Assembly (NCBI GenBank): GCA_017937925.1
Contig: JAGBCQ010000001.1
Location: forward strand, 62,001-126,000
Source of the DNA: Paraprevotella sp.
Lineage (GTDB): Bacteria > Bacteroidota > Bacteroidia > Bacteroidales > Bacteroidaceae
Direction: 5' to 3'
Length of the DNA: 64,000 nt
The notes under the pieces are model-generated. The model was not told the DNA's origin, ran no database searches, and saw nothing but the letters and a program-made list of their open reading frames with translations. Shown here piece by piece: positions 10,089 to 18,892 of this stretch (position 1 is its first letter; every line of letters begins with the position of its first letter). A program made the translations under genes and the position numbers.

Positions 10089-10184
10089 AGAAAATCGCAA
10101 ACTTCTCACCTTTAATGTAACAAGAGCATCCTTTTCTTTTTTTCAAGAATAACTATTAATATTCAAATGTCACGTGATTATTAC

Positions 10185-10216
10185 ACAAAAAAGGGCGAAC
10201 TTTAAAGCTCACCCTT
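10185..10216 (-). terminator. Intrinsic terminator after mdh
   Basis: On the minus strand a 10-bp stem (AAGGGTGAGC with GTTCGCCCTT, two wobble pairs) and a short TTTAA-type loop are followed by TTTTTTG. It lies 24 bp past the mdh stop and ends that single-gene transcript before the rpsU promoter. Confidence 0.85.
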
Positions 10217-10239
10217 ACCTTATTCTTATTATATTATTC

Positions 10240-11232
10240 TTACAAATTAGGATTGATTTTATTCCATTCTGAAATTGCTGGAACAATATTCAATGTTACC
10301 AACTCATCGCGCATCTTGCACAAATGAGCATAACTTGCATCCAACTTTGCAATTTCCTCAGAAGTTCCTTCCGGCATTTTATACGAACAACCATTTGTAT
10401 CAAGAGTTGTATCCATTGCCATCATGATATGATTGTATTTTTCGTTAGAAACATATGTACCTGCAGGATAACGGAATTTCTCACCTCCCATAGCAGAACG
10501 AATCATTTCTACTGATAAATAAGAAGGGCTTTGGAATGAAGAACGGCCACGCAACTTGATGATTGCTGCACCACCTTGAGTTACATCTTTCTTCATTTGT
10601 TCCCATTCTTCTTCAGAAAACTCTGCTGTACCGATAATGTCAGTTAAAGGTTTGCCTGCTATTTTTACAGCACTACCAAACACTGCCATTTGTTCGCCAT
10701 GACCTCCATAAGTCGCACATCCTGTAACTTCGCTTTGCATTACACCAAACTTTTTAGCTAAAGCACTTTGCAAACGAGTAGAATCCAATCCTGCAAGTGT
10801 CGTCACCTGACCGGGTTTCAAACCTGAATAAAGTAAAGTTACCAAGCCTGTCAAATCAGCAGGATTAAAAATTATTACGACATGTTTAACATCCGGACAG
10901 TATGTCTTAATGTTTTTACCCAATTCTTCTGCAATCTTACAATTACCCGCTAACAAATCTTCACGGGTCATACCTTCCTTACGAGGAGCACCACCTGAAG
11001 AAATTATATATTTAGCATCCTTGAAAGCTTCAGCAACATCAGTCGTAGCTGTAATGTTTACATTATCAAAACCACTCTGACGCATCTCTTCAGCCACACC
11101 TTCCGGTGAAAATACATCATACAAACATAAGTTTGAAGTCAAACCCATCATTAAAGCTGATTGAGCCATGTTAGAGCCAATCATTCCGGCTGCGCCGACA
11201 ATAACCAATTTGTCATTCGTCAAAAATTCCAT
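10240..11232 (-). CDS. mdh: Malate dehydrogenase (NAD-dependent)
   Basis: This enzyme interconverts malate and oxaloacetate with NAD(H). In Bacteroidales it serves the reductive branch leading to succinate. It has 330 residues. The Rossmann motif VIVGAAGMIGSNMA is at about 9-22, the substrate arginine loop GGAPRKEGMTREDLL near 80-95, and the proton-relay His is in YGGHGEQMAVFG near 175. It belongs to the longer Bacteroidales malate dehydrogenase type, not the short LDH-like type. It is transcribed alone, with its own promoter (11272-11304) and terminator. Confidence 0.93.
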   Translation of the reverse strand: MEFLTNDKLVIVGAAGMIGSNMAQSALMMGLTSNLCLYDVFSPEGVAEEMRQSGFDNVNITATTDVAEAFKDAKYIISSGGAPRKEGMTREDLLAGNCKIAEELGKNIKTYCPDVKHVVIIFNPADLTGLVTLLYSGLKPGQVTTLAGLDSTRLQSALAKKFGVMQSEVTGCATYGGHGEQMAVFGSAVKIAGKPLTDIIGTAEFSEEEWEQMKKDVTQGGAAIIKLRGRSSFQSPSYLSVEMIRSAMGGEKFRYPAGTYVSNEKYNHIMMAMDTTLDTNGCSYKMPEGTSEEIAKLDASYAHLCKMRDELVTLNIVPAISEWNKINPNL

Positions 11233-11271
11233 AGTGCTTATTATTTAAATAATACGTATTAATCTAAGGAA

Positions 11272-11304
11272 CAAAGATAAGGAAAAAGAAATGAAGTAGG
11301 CAAT
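11272..11304 (-). promoter_or_regulatory. Promoter of mdh
   Basis: On the minus strand ATTG, 21 bases, then TATCTTTG. The -7 box is an exact match to TAnnTTTG and the -33 box has one mismatch. It lies 40 bp before the mdh start. Confidence 0.65.
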
Positions 11305-11418
11305 ACAACCCTACTTTTTTTTCATAAACTAACAAATTGACGCCATCATTAGTTTAGTTTACCACTCACTACAACAAAATATTTTCAATGTTTTATTCCT
11401 TTCAGGGAAATATAATTG

Positions 11419-11426
11419 TATTTTTG
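11419..11426 (+). promoter_or_regulatory. Probable -7 box for the aminopeptidase P gene
   Basis: TATTTTTG matches the Bacteroidetes -7 consensus TAnnTTTG and lies 24 bp before the ATG at 11450. No good TTTG is found at the -33 distance, so the call is tentative. Confidence 0.45.
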
Positions 11427-11449
11427 TAACCATTCTAACACACAATTAC

Positions 11450-13246
11450 ATGAAACAACATATAATAGAAAGAGTCCATTCACTTCGTTCTTATATGAAA
11501 GCACACCAATTGGATGCATTCATATTCCCTAGTACAGACCCTCATTGTGGAGAATATATCCCAGAACATTGGAAAGCTCGCGAATGGATTTCTGGATTCA
11601 ACGGTTCGGCCGGAACAGCAGTAGTAACACTTGACAACGCAGCTTTATGGACAGACTCGAGATACTTTATCGCTGCCGAAGAGCAATTAAAGGGAACGCC
11701 TTTTACATTAATGAAAGACAAATTACCTTCAACCCCAAGTATTACACAGTGGCTCACTCAACAATTACAAGAAAACTGCGTCGTAGGGGTAGATGCATGG
11801 GTCAATGCCACAAACGAAGTATTTCGTCTGAAAGAAGAATTGGGTAAAAACAATATCTTTGTCAATACGGACTTTAACCCCACCGAACAACTTTGGAAAG
11901 AACGCCCAAGCATACCTTTGAATAAAATTGAGATACACCCATTAGTTTATGCCGGTAAAAGCGTAGATAAGAAACTAACGGATATTCGTGCTATTATGCA
12001 TAAAAAACATTGCGACGGCTTCATAATCTCAGCATTGGACGAAATCGCATGGACATTAAACTTGCGAGGAACAGACATTCATTGTAATCCTTTATTCGTT
12101 TCATATCTCTTTATAACCGCAAACAATTGCACCTTATATATAAATAAGGAGAAACTTACATCAGAAATTGAAGAATACCTTAAAGACAATCATGTATGCA
12201 TTAAATCGTACGAAGATATTCTCCGCGAATTACAAGAATTCAAGGGCGAAGGTATCCTTATGGATTTCAACAACACAAACTATAAACTTTACAGCAACGT
12301 CAACCGTGAATGCTGGATTGAGGACAATATCTCTCCTATTGCCTTAATGAGAATAATTAAAAACCCGGCAGAAATCACAGGCTATAAAAATGCGATGATT
12401 CGTGACGGCATTGCAATGGTTAAGTTCTTAAAATGGCTAAAATCGGCTGTAAAAGATGGGGGACAAACTGAAATATCTATTGACAAGAAACTAACAGAGT
12501 TTAGGGCGGAACAAGAAAATTATTGCGACATTAGTTTTGACACTATTGCTGGATACGGAGAACACGGAGCTATCGTCCATTATGAAGCCACTCCTGAAAC
12601 TGACATCGAGCTTCAACCAAAAGGCTTGCTTCTTTTGGACTCTGGCGCACAATATCGAGATGGTACGACCGACATCACCCGAACAATTGCACTCGGGCCG
12701 ACAACAGATGAAGAAACACATAATTACACATTAGTTCTAAAAGGTCATATCTCATTAGCAAGAGTAAAGTTCCCAGAAGGAAGCAGTGGCACACAATTGG
12801 ACATCTGCGCACGCTACGCCATGTGGCAAGAAGGTATCAACTACCTACATGGAACTGGACACGGCGTCGGATCTTATTTATGCGTTCACGAAGGTCCACA
12901 TCAATTACGAATGAATTATATGCCTACCCCCTTAAAAGCAAATATGACTTTAACTAACGAACCCGGGATATACAAAGTCGGGAAACACGGCATAAGAATT
13001 GAAAACACGCAACTTATCATCCCATATATGGAGACTGAATTTGGACGTTTCTTACAATTCGAGCCTCTTACTTTATGTCCTATTGACACTGCCCCCATTG
13101 ACTTTACTATGTTGAACAAAGAAGAAGCGGAGTGGTTAAACAATTACCACCATATTGTTTACGAGCGACTATCGCCCCACCTTGATTACGAACATCGCCA
13201 ATGGTTGGCAGATGCAACAAAACCTATATTTATAAATCATAATTAA
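11450..13246 (+). CDS. pepP: Xaa-Pro aminopeptidase (aminopeptidase P, M24B)
   Basis: This metallopeptidase removes an N-terminal residue that precedes proline. It has 598 residues, the long three-domain type with two creatinase-N-like domains (about 1-300) and a C-terminal pita-bread domain. The dinuclear metal ligands are visible as D397 (LLDSGAQYRDG), D408 (TTDITRT), H471 (GTGHGVGSY), E504 (TNEPGIY) and E518 (RIENTQL). No signal peptide is seen, so it is cytoplasmic. The carbonic-anhydrase-like gene follows after 5 bp and is probably co-transcribed. It is divergent from mdh. Confidence 0.94.
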   Translation: MKQHIIERVHSLRSYMKAHQLDAFIFPSTDPHCGEYIPEHWKAREWISGFNGSAGTAVVTLDNAALWTDSRYFIAAEEQLKGTPFTLMKDKLPSTPSITQWLTQQLQENCVVGVDAWVNATNEVFRLKEELGKNNIFVNTDFNPTEQLWKERPSIPLNKIEIHPLVYAGKSVDKKLTDIRAIMHKKHCDGFIISALDEIAWTLNLRGTDIHCNPLFVSYLFITANNCTLYINKEKLTSEIEEYLKDNHVCIKSYEDILRELQEFKGEGILMDFNNTNYKLYSNVNRECWIEDNISPIALMRIIKNPAEITGYKNAMIRDGIAMVKFLKWLKSAVKDGGQTEISIDKKLTEFRAEQENYCDISFDTIAGYGEHGAIVHYEATPETDIELQPKGLLLLDSGAQYRDGTTDITRTIALGPTTDEETHNYTLVLKGHISLARVKFPEGSSGTQLDICARYAMWQEGINYLHGTGHGVGSYLCVHEGPHQLRMNYMPTPLKANMTLTNEPGIYKVGKHGIRIENTQLIIPYMETEFGRFLQFEPLTLCPIDTAPIDFTMLNKEEAEWLNNYHHIVYERLSPHLDYEHRQWLADATKPIFINHN

Positions 13247-13251
13247 AACAA

Positions 13252-13839
13252 ATGGCACTAATAAAGAAACTCAATGAACTTACTCCGAATTTTGGCAAAC
13301 ATTGTTATTTTTCGGAAGGGGCTGTTATCGTGGGAGATGTAACAATGGGTGATGATTGTACTGTATGGTTCAACGCTGTCATACGTGGTGACGTTCATTT
13401 TATAAAAATTGGCAATAGAGTTAATATTCAAGATGGCTCTTGCTTACACACTCTATACGGCAAAGCACCTATAATTATTGGTGATGATGTAACCATCGGA
13501 CATAATGTAACCCTACATGGTTGCGAAATCAAAAACGGAGCACTTATTGGTATGGGGTCAACTGTTATGGATCATGCCATTGTTGGACAAGGCGCTATTG
13601 TTGCTGCTGGAGCATTAGTTCTTAAAAACACCATTATTGGTGACGGTGAGCTATGGGGTGGCGTGCCTGCCAAATTCATCAAGAAAGTGGATTCTGAACA
13701 AGCCAAGGGACTAAACCAAACATATGCACAACATTACATTATGTATTCCGATTGGTTTAGGACATCAGACGAAAACCCGAACAACACACACTACTGCACT
13801 ACGTCAGAAGAATATGAACGTAAACTCAAAGGCGAATAA
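13252..13839 (+). CDS. Gamma-carbonic anhydrase-like hexapeptide protein
   Basis: This is a left-handed beta-helix trimer of the YrdA/CaiE/gamma-carbonic anhydrase group. It has 195 residues. Hexapeptide repeats of the type [IV]G.D.T fill residues about 15-150. The three zinc-ligand histidines of the family are at the usual places: one in GSCLHTLYG and two in IGHNVTLHGCE. Carbonic anhydrase activity is plausible but not certain, because many relatives lack it. It is 5 bp after pepP. Confidence 0.88.
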   Translation: MALIKKLNELTPNFGKHCYFSEGAVIVGDVTMGDDCTVWFNAVIRGDVHFIKIGNRVNIQDGSCLHTLYGKAPIIIGDDVTIGHNVTLHGCEIKNGALIGMGSTVMDHAIVGQGAIVAAGALVLKNTIIGDGELWGGVPAKFIKKVDSEQAKGLNQTYAQHYIMYSDWFRTSDENPNNTHYCTTSEEYERKLKGE

Positions 13840-13890
13840 CATTCGTAAAAGCATTATAAAAGTAAATCTACCTTTCAATCATCCACAAAC

Positions 13891-13941
13891 ATAACCAATA
13901 AAAACAACGAGCATCGAATGCTCGTTGTTTTTATTGGTTAT
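13891..13941. terminator. Large perfect palindrome, bidirectional terminator
   Basis: Two perfect 24-bp arms (13891-13914 and 13918-13941) flank a three-base CGA loop. The inner arms are GC-containing (CAACGAGCAT) and the outer arms are A/T-rich, giving a T-run on both strands. It lies between the converging carbonic-anhydrase-like gene and waaA and should stop transcription from both sides. Confidence 0.85.
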
Positions 13942-13979
13942 ATCTTGATGTCTTGCTCGAAAACGTATTCAAATTCATT

Positions 13980-15218
13980 TTAATCATTTTTTGACGGGTT
14001 ATTAAAGACTGCTTCATAAACCAAGTTAGAAGCCCCGGAATTATCAAAAATATAATTCCCGGCAATTTGTCCTCTTTCCCTCATGAATTTTTCATCTAGA
14101 AGCAGACGGTCCATTGTTTCAACAAACGTTGCTGAATCTTGAACTTCAAAACAACCACCCAAACTCAATAATGTTTGTGCCTCACGGAATTTCTTATTAT
14201 TAGGTCCTATGATAACCGGAAGTCCATATACGGCAGCTTCTGGCACATTGTGAATTCCCGAGCCAAACCCACCTCCTACATATGCAATCTCGCCATATCT
14301 ATATATAGAAGATAACAAACCAAAGCAATCTATTATCAAACAGTCTGCTTTAGTGATATTCTCTTCGGATACTTGCGTATATCGTATAGAAGGCCGTTGT
14401 AGCTTTCCTTCTATTTCCTTTAAATGACTTTCTTTAATAACATGAGGAGCTATTATCAATTTTAATTCAGGATGTTCATTAAAATAAGGAATAATAAGAT
14501 CCTCATCAGGTCCCCATGAACTTCCTGCCACCATCAACCTTGAAGCTTGTTTAAACTGCTCTACGATGGGTAGTTCTTTTGCCTGTTTTGCTATATCAAG
14601 CACTCTATCAAAACGAGTGTCCCCTACTACTGTTACATTGGAGAAACCTTTTCGCAGCAACAATTCACGTGAAAATTCATTCTGGACAAAGAAGTGTGTA
14701 ATACATTTCAATACGTGCCCATAAGCTTTACCATACCAACGGAAAAACACTTGATTTTCACGAAAAATACTACTTACACTATAAACCGGGATGTTTTTAA
14801 AATGACAAGCGTGCAAATAATTGTTCCAAAACTCATATTTGATAAAGAAAGCCATGCACGGATGAGCCAATCGCAAAAAACTCATAACGTTTCCGGGAGT
14901 ATCAAAAGGCAAATAGCAAATCACGTCCGCGCCTTCATAATTCTTACGCACTTCATATCCTGATGGTGAAAAGAATGTCAACAGAATCTTATACTCAGGA
15001 TGTTCACGTCGCAAGCGTTCCATTAACGGCCGCCCTTGTTCGAATTCTCCCAATGAAGCCGCATGAAACCACACATATTTTTCATCGTCACGAATTTTCT
15101 TCTTCAGTATTCGGAACGTCTGCCATTGTCCTTTCACTATCAATCTTGCTTTCTTATGAAAAGGCGAGACTAATATAATAGCCAAGACATAGAGATAGAG
15201 TGCTAATGAATACGTCAT
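13980..15218 (-). CDS. waaA: 3-deoxy-D-manno-octulosonic acid transferase (Kdo transferase)
   Basis: This GT30 enzyme adds Kdo to lipid A precursor at the inner membrane. It has 412 residues. An N-terminal hydrophobic segment ([17 protein letters not shown]) is followed by [17 protein letters not shown], the family's N-domain signature with the catalytic Glu. The C-domain shows [20 protein letters not shown] and [13 protein letters not shown]. Its start overlaps the gltX stop by 4 bp, so both are in one transcript. Confidence 0.95.
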   Translation of the reverse strand: MTYSLALYLYVLAIILVSPFHKKARLIVKGQWQTFRILKKKIRDDEKYVWFHAASLGEFEQGRPLMERLRREHPEYKILLTFFSPSGYEVRKNYEGADVICYLPFDTPGNVMSFLRLAHPCMAFFIKYEFWNNYLHACHFKNIPVYSVSSIFRENQVFFRWYGKAYGHVLKCITHFFVQNEFSRELLLRKGFSNVTVVGDTRFDRVLDIAKQAKELPIVEQFKQASRLMVAGSSWGPDEDLIIPYFNEHPELKLIIAPHVIKESHLKEIEGKLQRPSIRYTQVSEENITKADCLIIDCFGLLSSIYRYGEIAYVGGGFGSGIHNVPEAAVYGLPVIIGPNNKKFREAQTLLSLGGCFEVQDSATFVETMDRLLLDEKFMRERGQIAGNYIFDNSGASNLVYEAVFNNPSKND

Positions 15219-16732
15219 TTTAAAATTTCTATCGCTTTATTGATTCTTCGCAATGTTTCTTCCTTACCCAAAAAAGCAGAAAGTTCATACATATCCGGTC
15301 CCTTACCTGTTCCGACCAATGCTACTCGCCATGGATTCCAAGGTTTCTTTCCGGTAGTTTCCACCCATTTCTCAACAGCCTTTTGCTGACTTTCTACACT
15401 AAAATCATCCAAAGCGCTTAACACTCCTGCCAGCTCTTTCATATCTGCAGAAGTCGTTTCATTCCAATTTTTACGAACGAATTTATCATCATAAGTGTAA
15501 TTCTCCGGTGCAATGAAGAAGAAATCACACAAAGGCCACAAATCCTTTATAAAATTGATTTTCTTCATCTTCATCATCCCAACCACGGCTTCAACTTGCT
15601 CCATTGACGCCCCAATACCATTAGCTCGGAGAATCTCATCAAAAGCCGGTGCCAGTTCTTTGTTGTCTTTCAAAAGAATATACTCTTTATTAAACCACAT
15701 TCCCTTTACATAATCAAAACGGGCTCCAGCTTTACTACATTTGGTAATATCAAACAAACGAATCATTTCGTCCAATGACATAATTTCTTGTTCTGTTCCA
15801 GGATTCCATCCTAACAAAGCCAAGAAATTCAAGACCGCTTCCGGCAAATACCCACTCTCGCGGTATCCCGAAGACACCTCACCGCTTTTAGGATCATGCC
15901 ACTCCAATGGGAATACCGGGAAGCCCAAACGGTCACCATCGCGTTTGCTTAACTTTCCCTTTCCATCCGGTTTTAACAATAGTGGCAAATGAGCAAAAGA
16001 AGGCATCGTATCCTCCCAACCAAATGCTCTGTACAATAAAACATGAAGCGGAGCAGACGGTAACCATTCTTCACCGCGAATAACATGCGTTACTTCCATT
16101 AAATGGTCGTCAACAATATTTGCCAGATGGTAAGTAGGCAATTCATCTGCACTTTTATAAAGCACTTTATCATCCAATATAGACGAATTGATTACTACAT
16201 CCCCTCGAATCATATCATGAACACAAACATCCTCACCAGGTTCTATCTTAAAACGAACCACATATTGATGACCAGAGTCAATCAGTGATTTAACTTCTTC
16301 CTGCGATAATGACAGCGAATTCCTCATCATCAAACGAGTCGATGCATCATACTGGAAGTTTTGTATATCTGCTCGTTTAGCGTCAAGTTCCTCCGGAGTG
16401 TCAAAAGCGATATAGGCTTTTCCTGCGTCCAACAACTGCTGCACATATTTCTTATAAATATCACGGCGTTCTGATTGTCTATAAGGACCGTGTTCACCAC
16501 CAAAGCTAACACCTTCATCAAAATGAATGCCTAACCATTTGAAAGATTCTATTATGTATTCTTCTGCACCCGGCACAAAACGATTGGAATCGGTATCTTC
16601 TATTCGGAAAATAAATTCACCGCCATGTTGACGCGCAAACAAATAGTTATATAACGCCGTACGGACACCTCCAATATGTAAAGCTCCAGTCGGACTTGGA
16701 GCAAAACGAACTCTTACTTTCCTTTCAGCCAT
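15215..16732 (-). CDS. gltX: Glutamyl-tRNA synthetase
   Basis: This class I synthetase charges tRNA-Glu. It has 505 residues. The HIGH-type motif is in [20 protein letters not shown] near residues 8-25, and the KMSKS-type motif is KLSKRDG near 258. The four-residue WNPW region near the C-terminus belongs to the anticodon-binding domain. It is the first gene of the gltX-waaA pair. It is divergent from the 7TM-HD gene, with 94 bp between them. Confidence 0.97.
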   Translation of the reverse strand: MAERKVRVRFAPSPTGALHIGGVRTALYNYLFARQHGGEFIFRIEDTDSNRFVPGAEEYIIESFKWLGIHFDEGVSFGGEHGPYRQSERRDIYKKYVQQLLDAGKAYIAFDTPEELDAKRADIQNFQYDASTRLMMRNSLSLSQEEVKSLIDSGHQYVVRFKIEPGEDVCVHDMIRGDVVINSSILDDKVLYKSADELPTYHLANIVDDHLMEVTHVIRGEEWLPSAPLHVLLYRAFGWEDTMPSFAHLPLLLKPDGKGKLSKRDGDRLGFPVFPLEWHDPKSGEVSSGYRESGYLPEAVLNFLALLGWNPGTEQEIMSLDEMIRLFDITKCSKAGARFDYVKGMWFNKEYILLKDNKELAPAFDEILRANGIGASMEQVEAVVGMMKMKKINFIKDLWPLCDFFFIAPENYTYDDKFVRKNWNETTSADMKELAGVLSALDDFSVESQQKAVEKWVETTGKKPWNPWRVALVGTGKGPDMYELSAFLGKEETLRRINKAIEILK

Positions 16733-16826
16733 AATAACAAATGTAAATTTTATGCAAAAATACGATTTTTATTTAAAAGGTCAGTATTTTTTTCGTATTT
16801 TCGTCCAATCGTAAACAAAGAACAAC

Positions 16827-18890
16827 ATGAACAGATATAACAAACAAAAACATCTTAATGTCAAGGATTTGATATATAGATTTATCGTTACCATCATTGC
16901 AATCGCCATTGTTTGCTCATATTTACCAAGAGACGACAGGTATAGTTATCAGTTTGATTTAGATAAACCATGGCGATACAGTCAACTTATTGCGAGTTTT
17001 GACTTCCCCATTTACAAAAGTCCGGAAAGCATCCAAAAAGAGCAAGACAGCATTATGCGTTATTACAAACCATACTTCGCTCTTTACGGAAATATCGGCA
17101 CGGAACAAAGCAACCGAATCAGTGAACTTATAAAAAAAGAATCTCAAGACAAGAACGCATCACGTTTTCTTTCTCAAATAAAAAATATCCTTGACGATAT
17201 TTATCAGAGAGGCATAATAAGTACAGAAGATTTCCAAAGAGCCGAAACCGACAGCATCAGTTTTGTTCGGATTTATTCCGGCAATGAAGCCAAAGAGATA
17301 CATCTCAGCAACATCTACACGCCCAAAACGGCTTACGAGTATCTTATTTCTCAAGTAATAGGAAAGAATGAGTCAGAACGCGGATTGCTAAAGAAATACA
17401 ATTTAAATGATTACATCCAAGCCAACCTTGTCTTTGATAAAACCAAATCGGAAGAGGACAAAAAGAACTTGCTTTCATCGCTTTCATATTCTTCCGGAAT
17501 GGTCATCAGCGGACAAAAGATTATAGACAGAGGGGACATTGTTGATGAAAACACCTATCTAATCTTAACGTCGTTAGAAAAGGAATATTCCAAGCGCCAT
17601 GATGAGATGAAGCAATCACGAATCATGCTTTTAGGGCAAATACTATACGTTAGTATCATTGCATTTTGCTTAATGCTCTTCTTTAGTATGTTCCGTCGAG
17701 ACTACCTAATCAGTAGCCGTAAGATATTTTTCTTAACGATTATCCCCGTCATTTACCCTCTTCTCACATCGTTTTTGATAAAGCACAATCTGTTCAGCGT
17801 ATATATCATACCTTATGCAATGGGGCCTATCTTTATCCGTGTATTCATGGACTCCCGAACTGCCTTTGTGACACATGTATCCACAATCCTTATATGCGCT
17901 GTTACCCTTAAATATCCATACGAGTTCATTGCAACACAAATCATTTCCGGCATGGTCGCCATTTATAGCTTGCGCGAATTATCGCAACGCTCACAGCTTA
18001 TAAGAACGGCATTGTATATTACCATTTCTGCGATTGTCGTATATGCCGGCATAGAGCTTATACACGAACGAGATTTCACACACTTGGATTATAGAATGTA
18101 CGTTTACATTATGCTCAACGGTGTCGCTTTATTGTTTGCTTACCCACTGTTGTTCATCTTGGAAAAAGTGTTTGGATTCACCTCAAATGTAACGCTCGTA
18201 GAACTCTCTAATATCAACAACCAACTACTTAGAAGAATGTCTGAAGTGGCTCCGGGCACTTTCCAACATTCCTTACAAGTAGCCAATCTGGCGACGGCTG
18301 TAGCCAACAAAATCGGAGCGAAAAGTCAGTTAATCAGGACAGGAGCATTGTATCACGACATCGGAAAAATCAACCATCCGGTATATTTCACAGAGAACCA
18401 GAAGAAAATCAATCCGCACGAACGCTTAACAAATGAACAGAGTGCGGGAGTGGTCATCAATCACGTCAAAGAGGGAATAAAATTAGCAGAAAAGCACAAA
18501 CTGCCACAGGTTATCAAAGATTTCATCACGACACATCACGGGTTGGGTAAGACCAAGTTCTTCCTTATTTCATCCATAAACGAGAATCCGAACAAGCCTG
18601 TTGACGAAGCTTTATTTACCTATCCGGGTCCAAATCCTTTCACATTGGAACAAGCTATTCTAATGATGGCCGACGCCGTTGAAGCTGCATCCCGTAGCCT
18701 TAGCGACTACACAGAAGAGAATATAAGCAATTTGGTAGATAAAATCGTGGACACACAAGTCAATGAAGGATTCTTCAAAGATTGCCCCATCACATTCCAG
18801 GATATTACAATAGCGAAAGATGTGTTTAAAGACAAATTAAAAACTGTATATCACACCAGAATCAGTTATCCCGAGTTGAAGAAAGACTAA
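16827..18890 (+). CDS. 7TM-HD family phosphodiesterase (PgpH-like)
   Basis: This is probably a membrane cyclic-di-AMP phosphodiesterase. It has 687 residues. One N-terminal membrane segment (about 19-33) is followed by an extracytoplasmic 7TMR-HDED domain (to about 265). Seven membrane segments follow (about 270-455), then a cytoplasmic HD domain with H481 (FQHSLQVANLA) and H510-D511 (LYHDIGKINHP), and a further H in THHGLGKT. This layout matches PgpH of Listeria. The link to cyclic-di-AMP comes from that family. The gene ends 2 bp before the priA stop on the other strand. Confidence 0.9.
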   Translation: MNRYNKQKHLNVKDLIYRFIVTIIAIAIVCSYLPRDDRYSYQFDLDKPWRYSQLIASFDFPIYKSPESIQKEQDSIMRYYKPYFALYGNIGTEQSNRISELIKKESQDKNASRFLSQIKNILDDIYQRGIISTEDFQRAETDSISFVRIYSGNEAKEIHLSNIYTPKTAYEYLISQVIGKNESERGLLKKYNLNDYIQANLVFDKTKSEEDKKNLLSSLSYSSGMVISGQKIIDRGDIVDENTYLILTSLEKEYSKRHDEMKQSRIMLLGQILYVSIIAFCLMLFFSMFRRDYLISSRKIFFLTIIPVIYPLLTSFLIKHNLFSVYIIPYAMGPIFIRVFMDSRTAFVTHVSTILICAVTLKYPYEFIATQIISGMVAIYSLRELSQRSQLIRTALYITISAIVVYAGIELIHERDFTHLDYRMYVYIMLNGVALLFAYPLLFILEKVFGFTSNVTLVELSNINNQLLRRMSEVAPGTFQHSLQVANLATAVANKIGAKSQLIRTGALYHDIGKINHPVYFTENQKKINPHERLTNEQSAGVVINHVKEGIKLAEKHKLPQVIKDFITTHHGLGKTKFFLISSINENPNKPVDEALFTYPGPNPFTLEQAILMMADAVEAASRSLSDYTEENISNLVDKIVDTQVNEGFFKDCPITFQDITIAKDVFKDKLKTVYHTRISYPELKKD

Positions 18891-18892
18891 TG

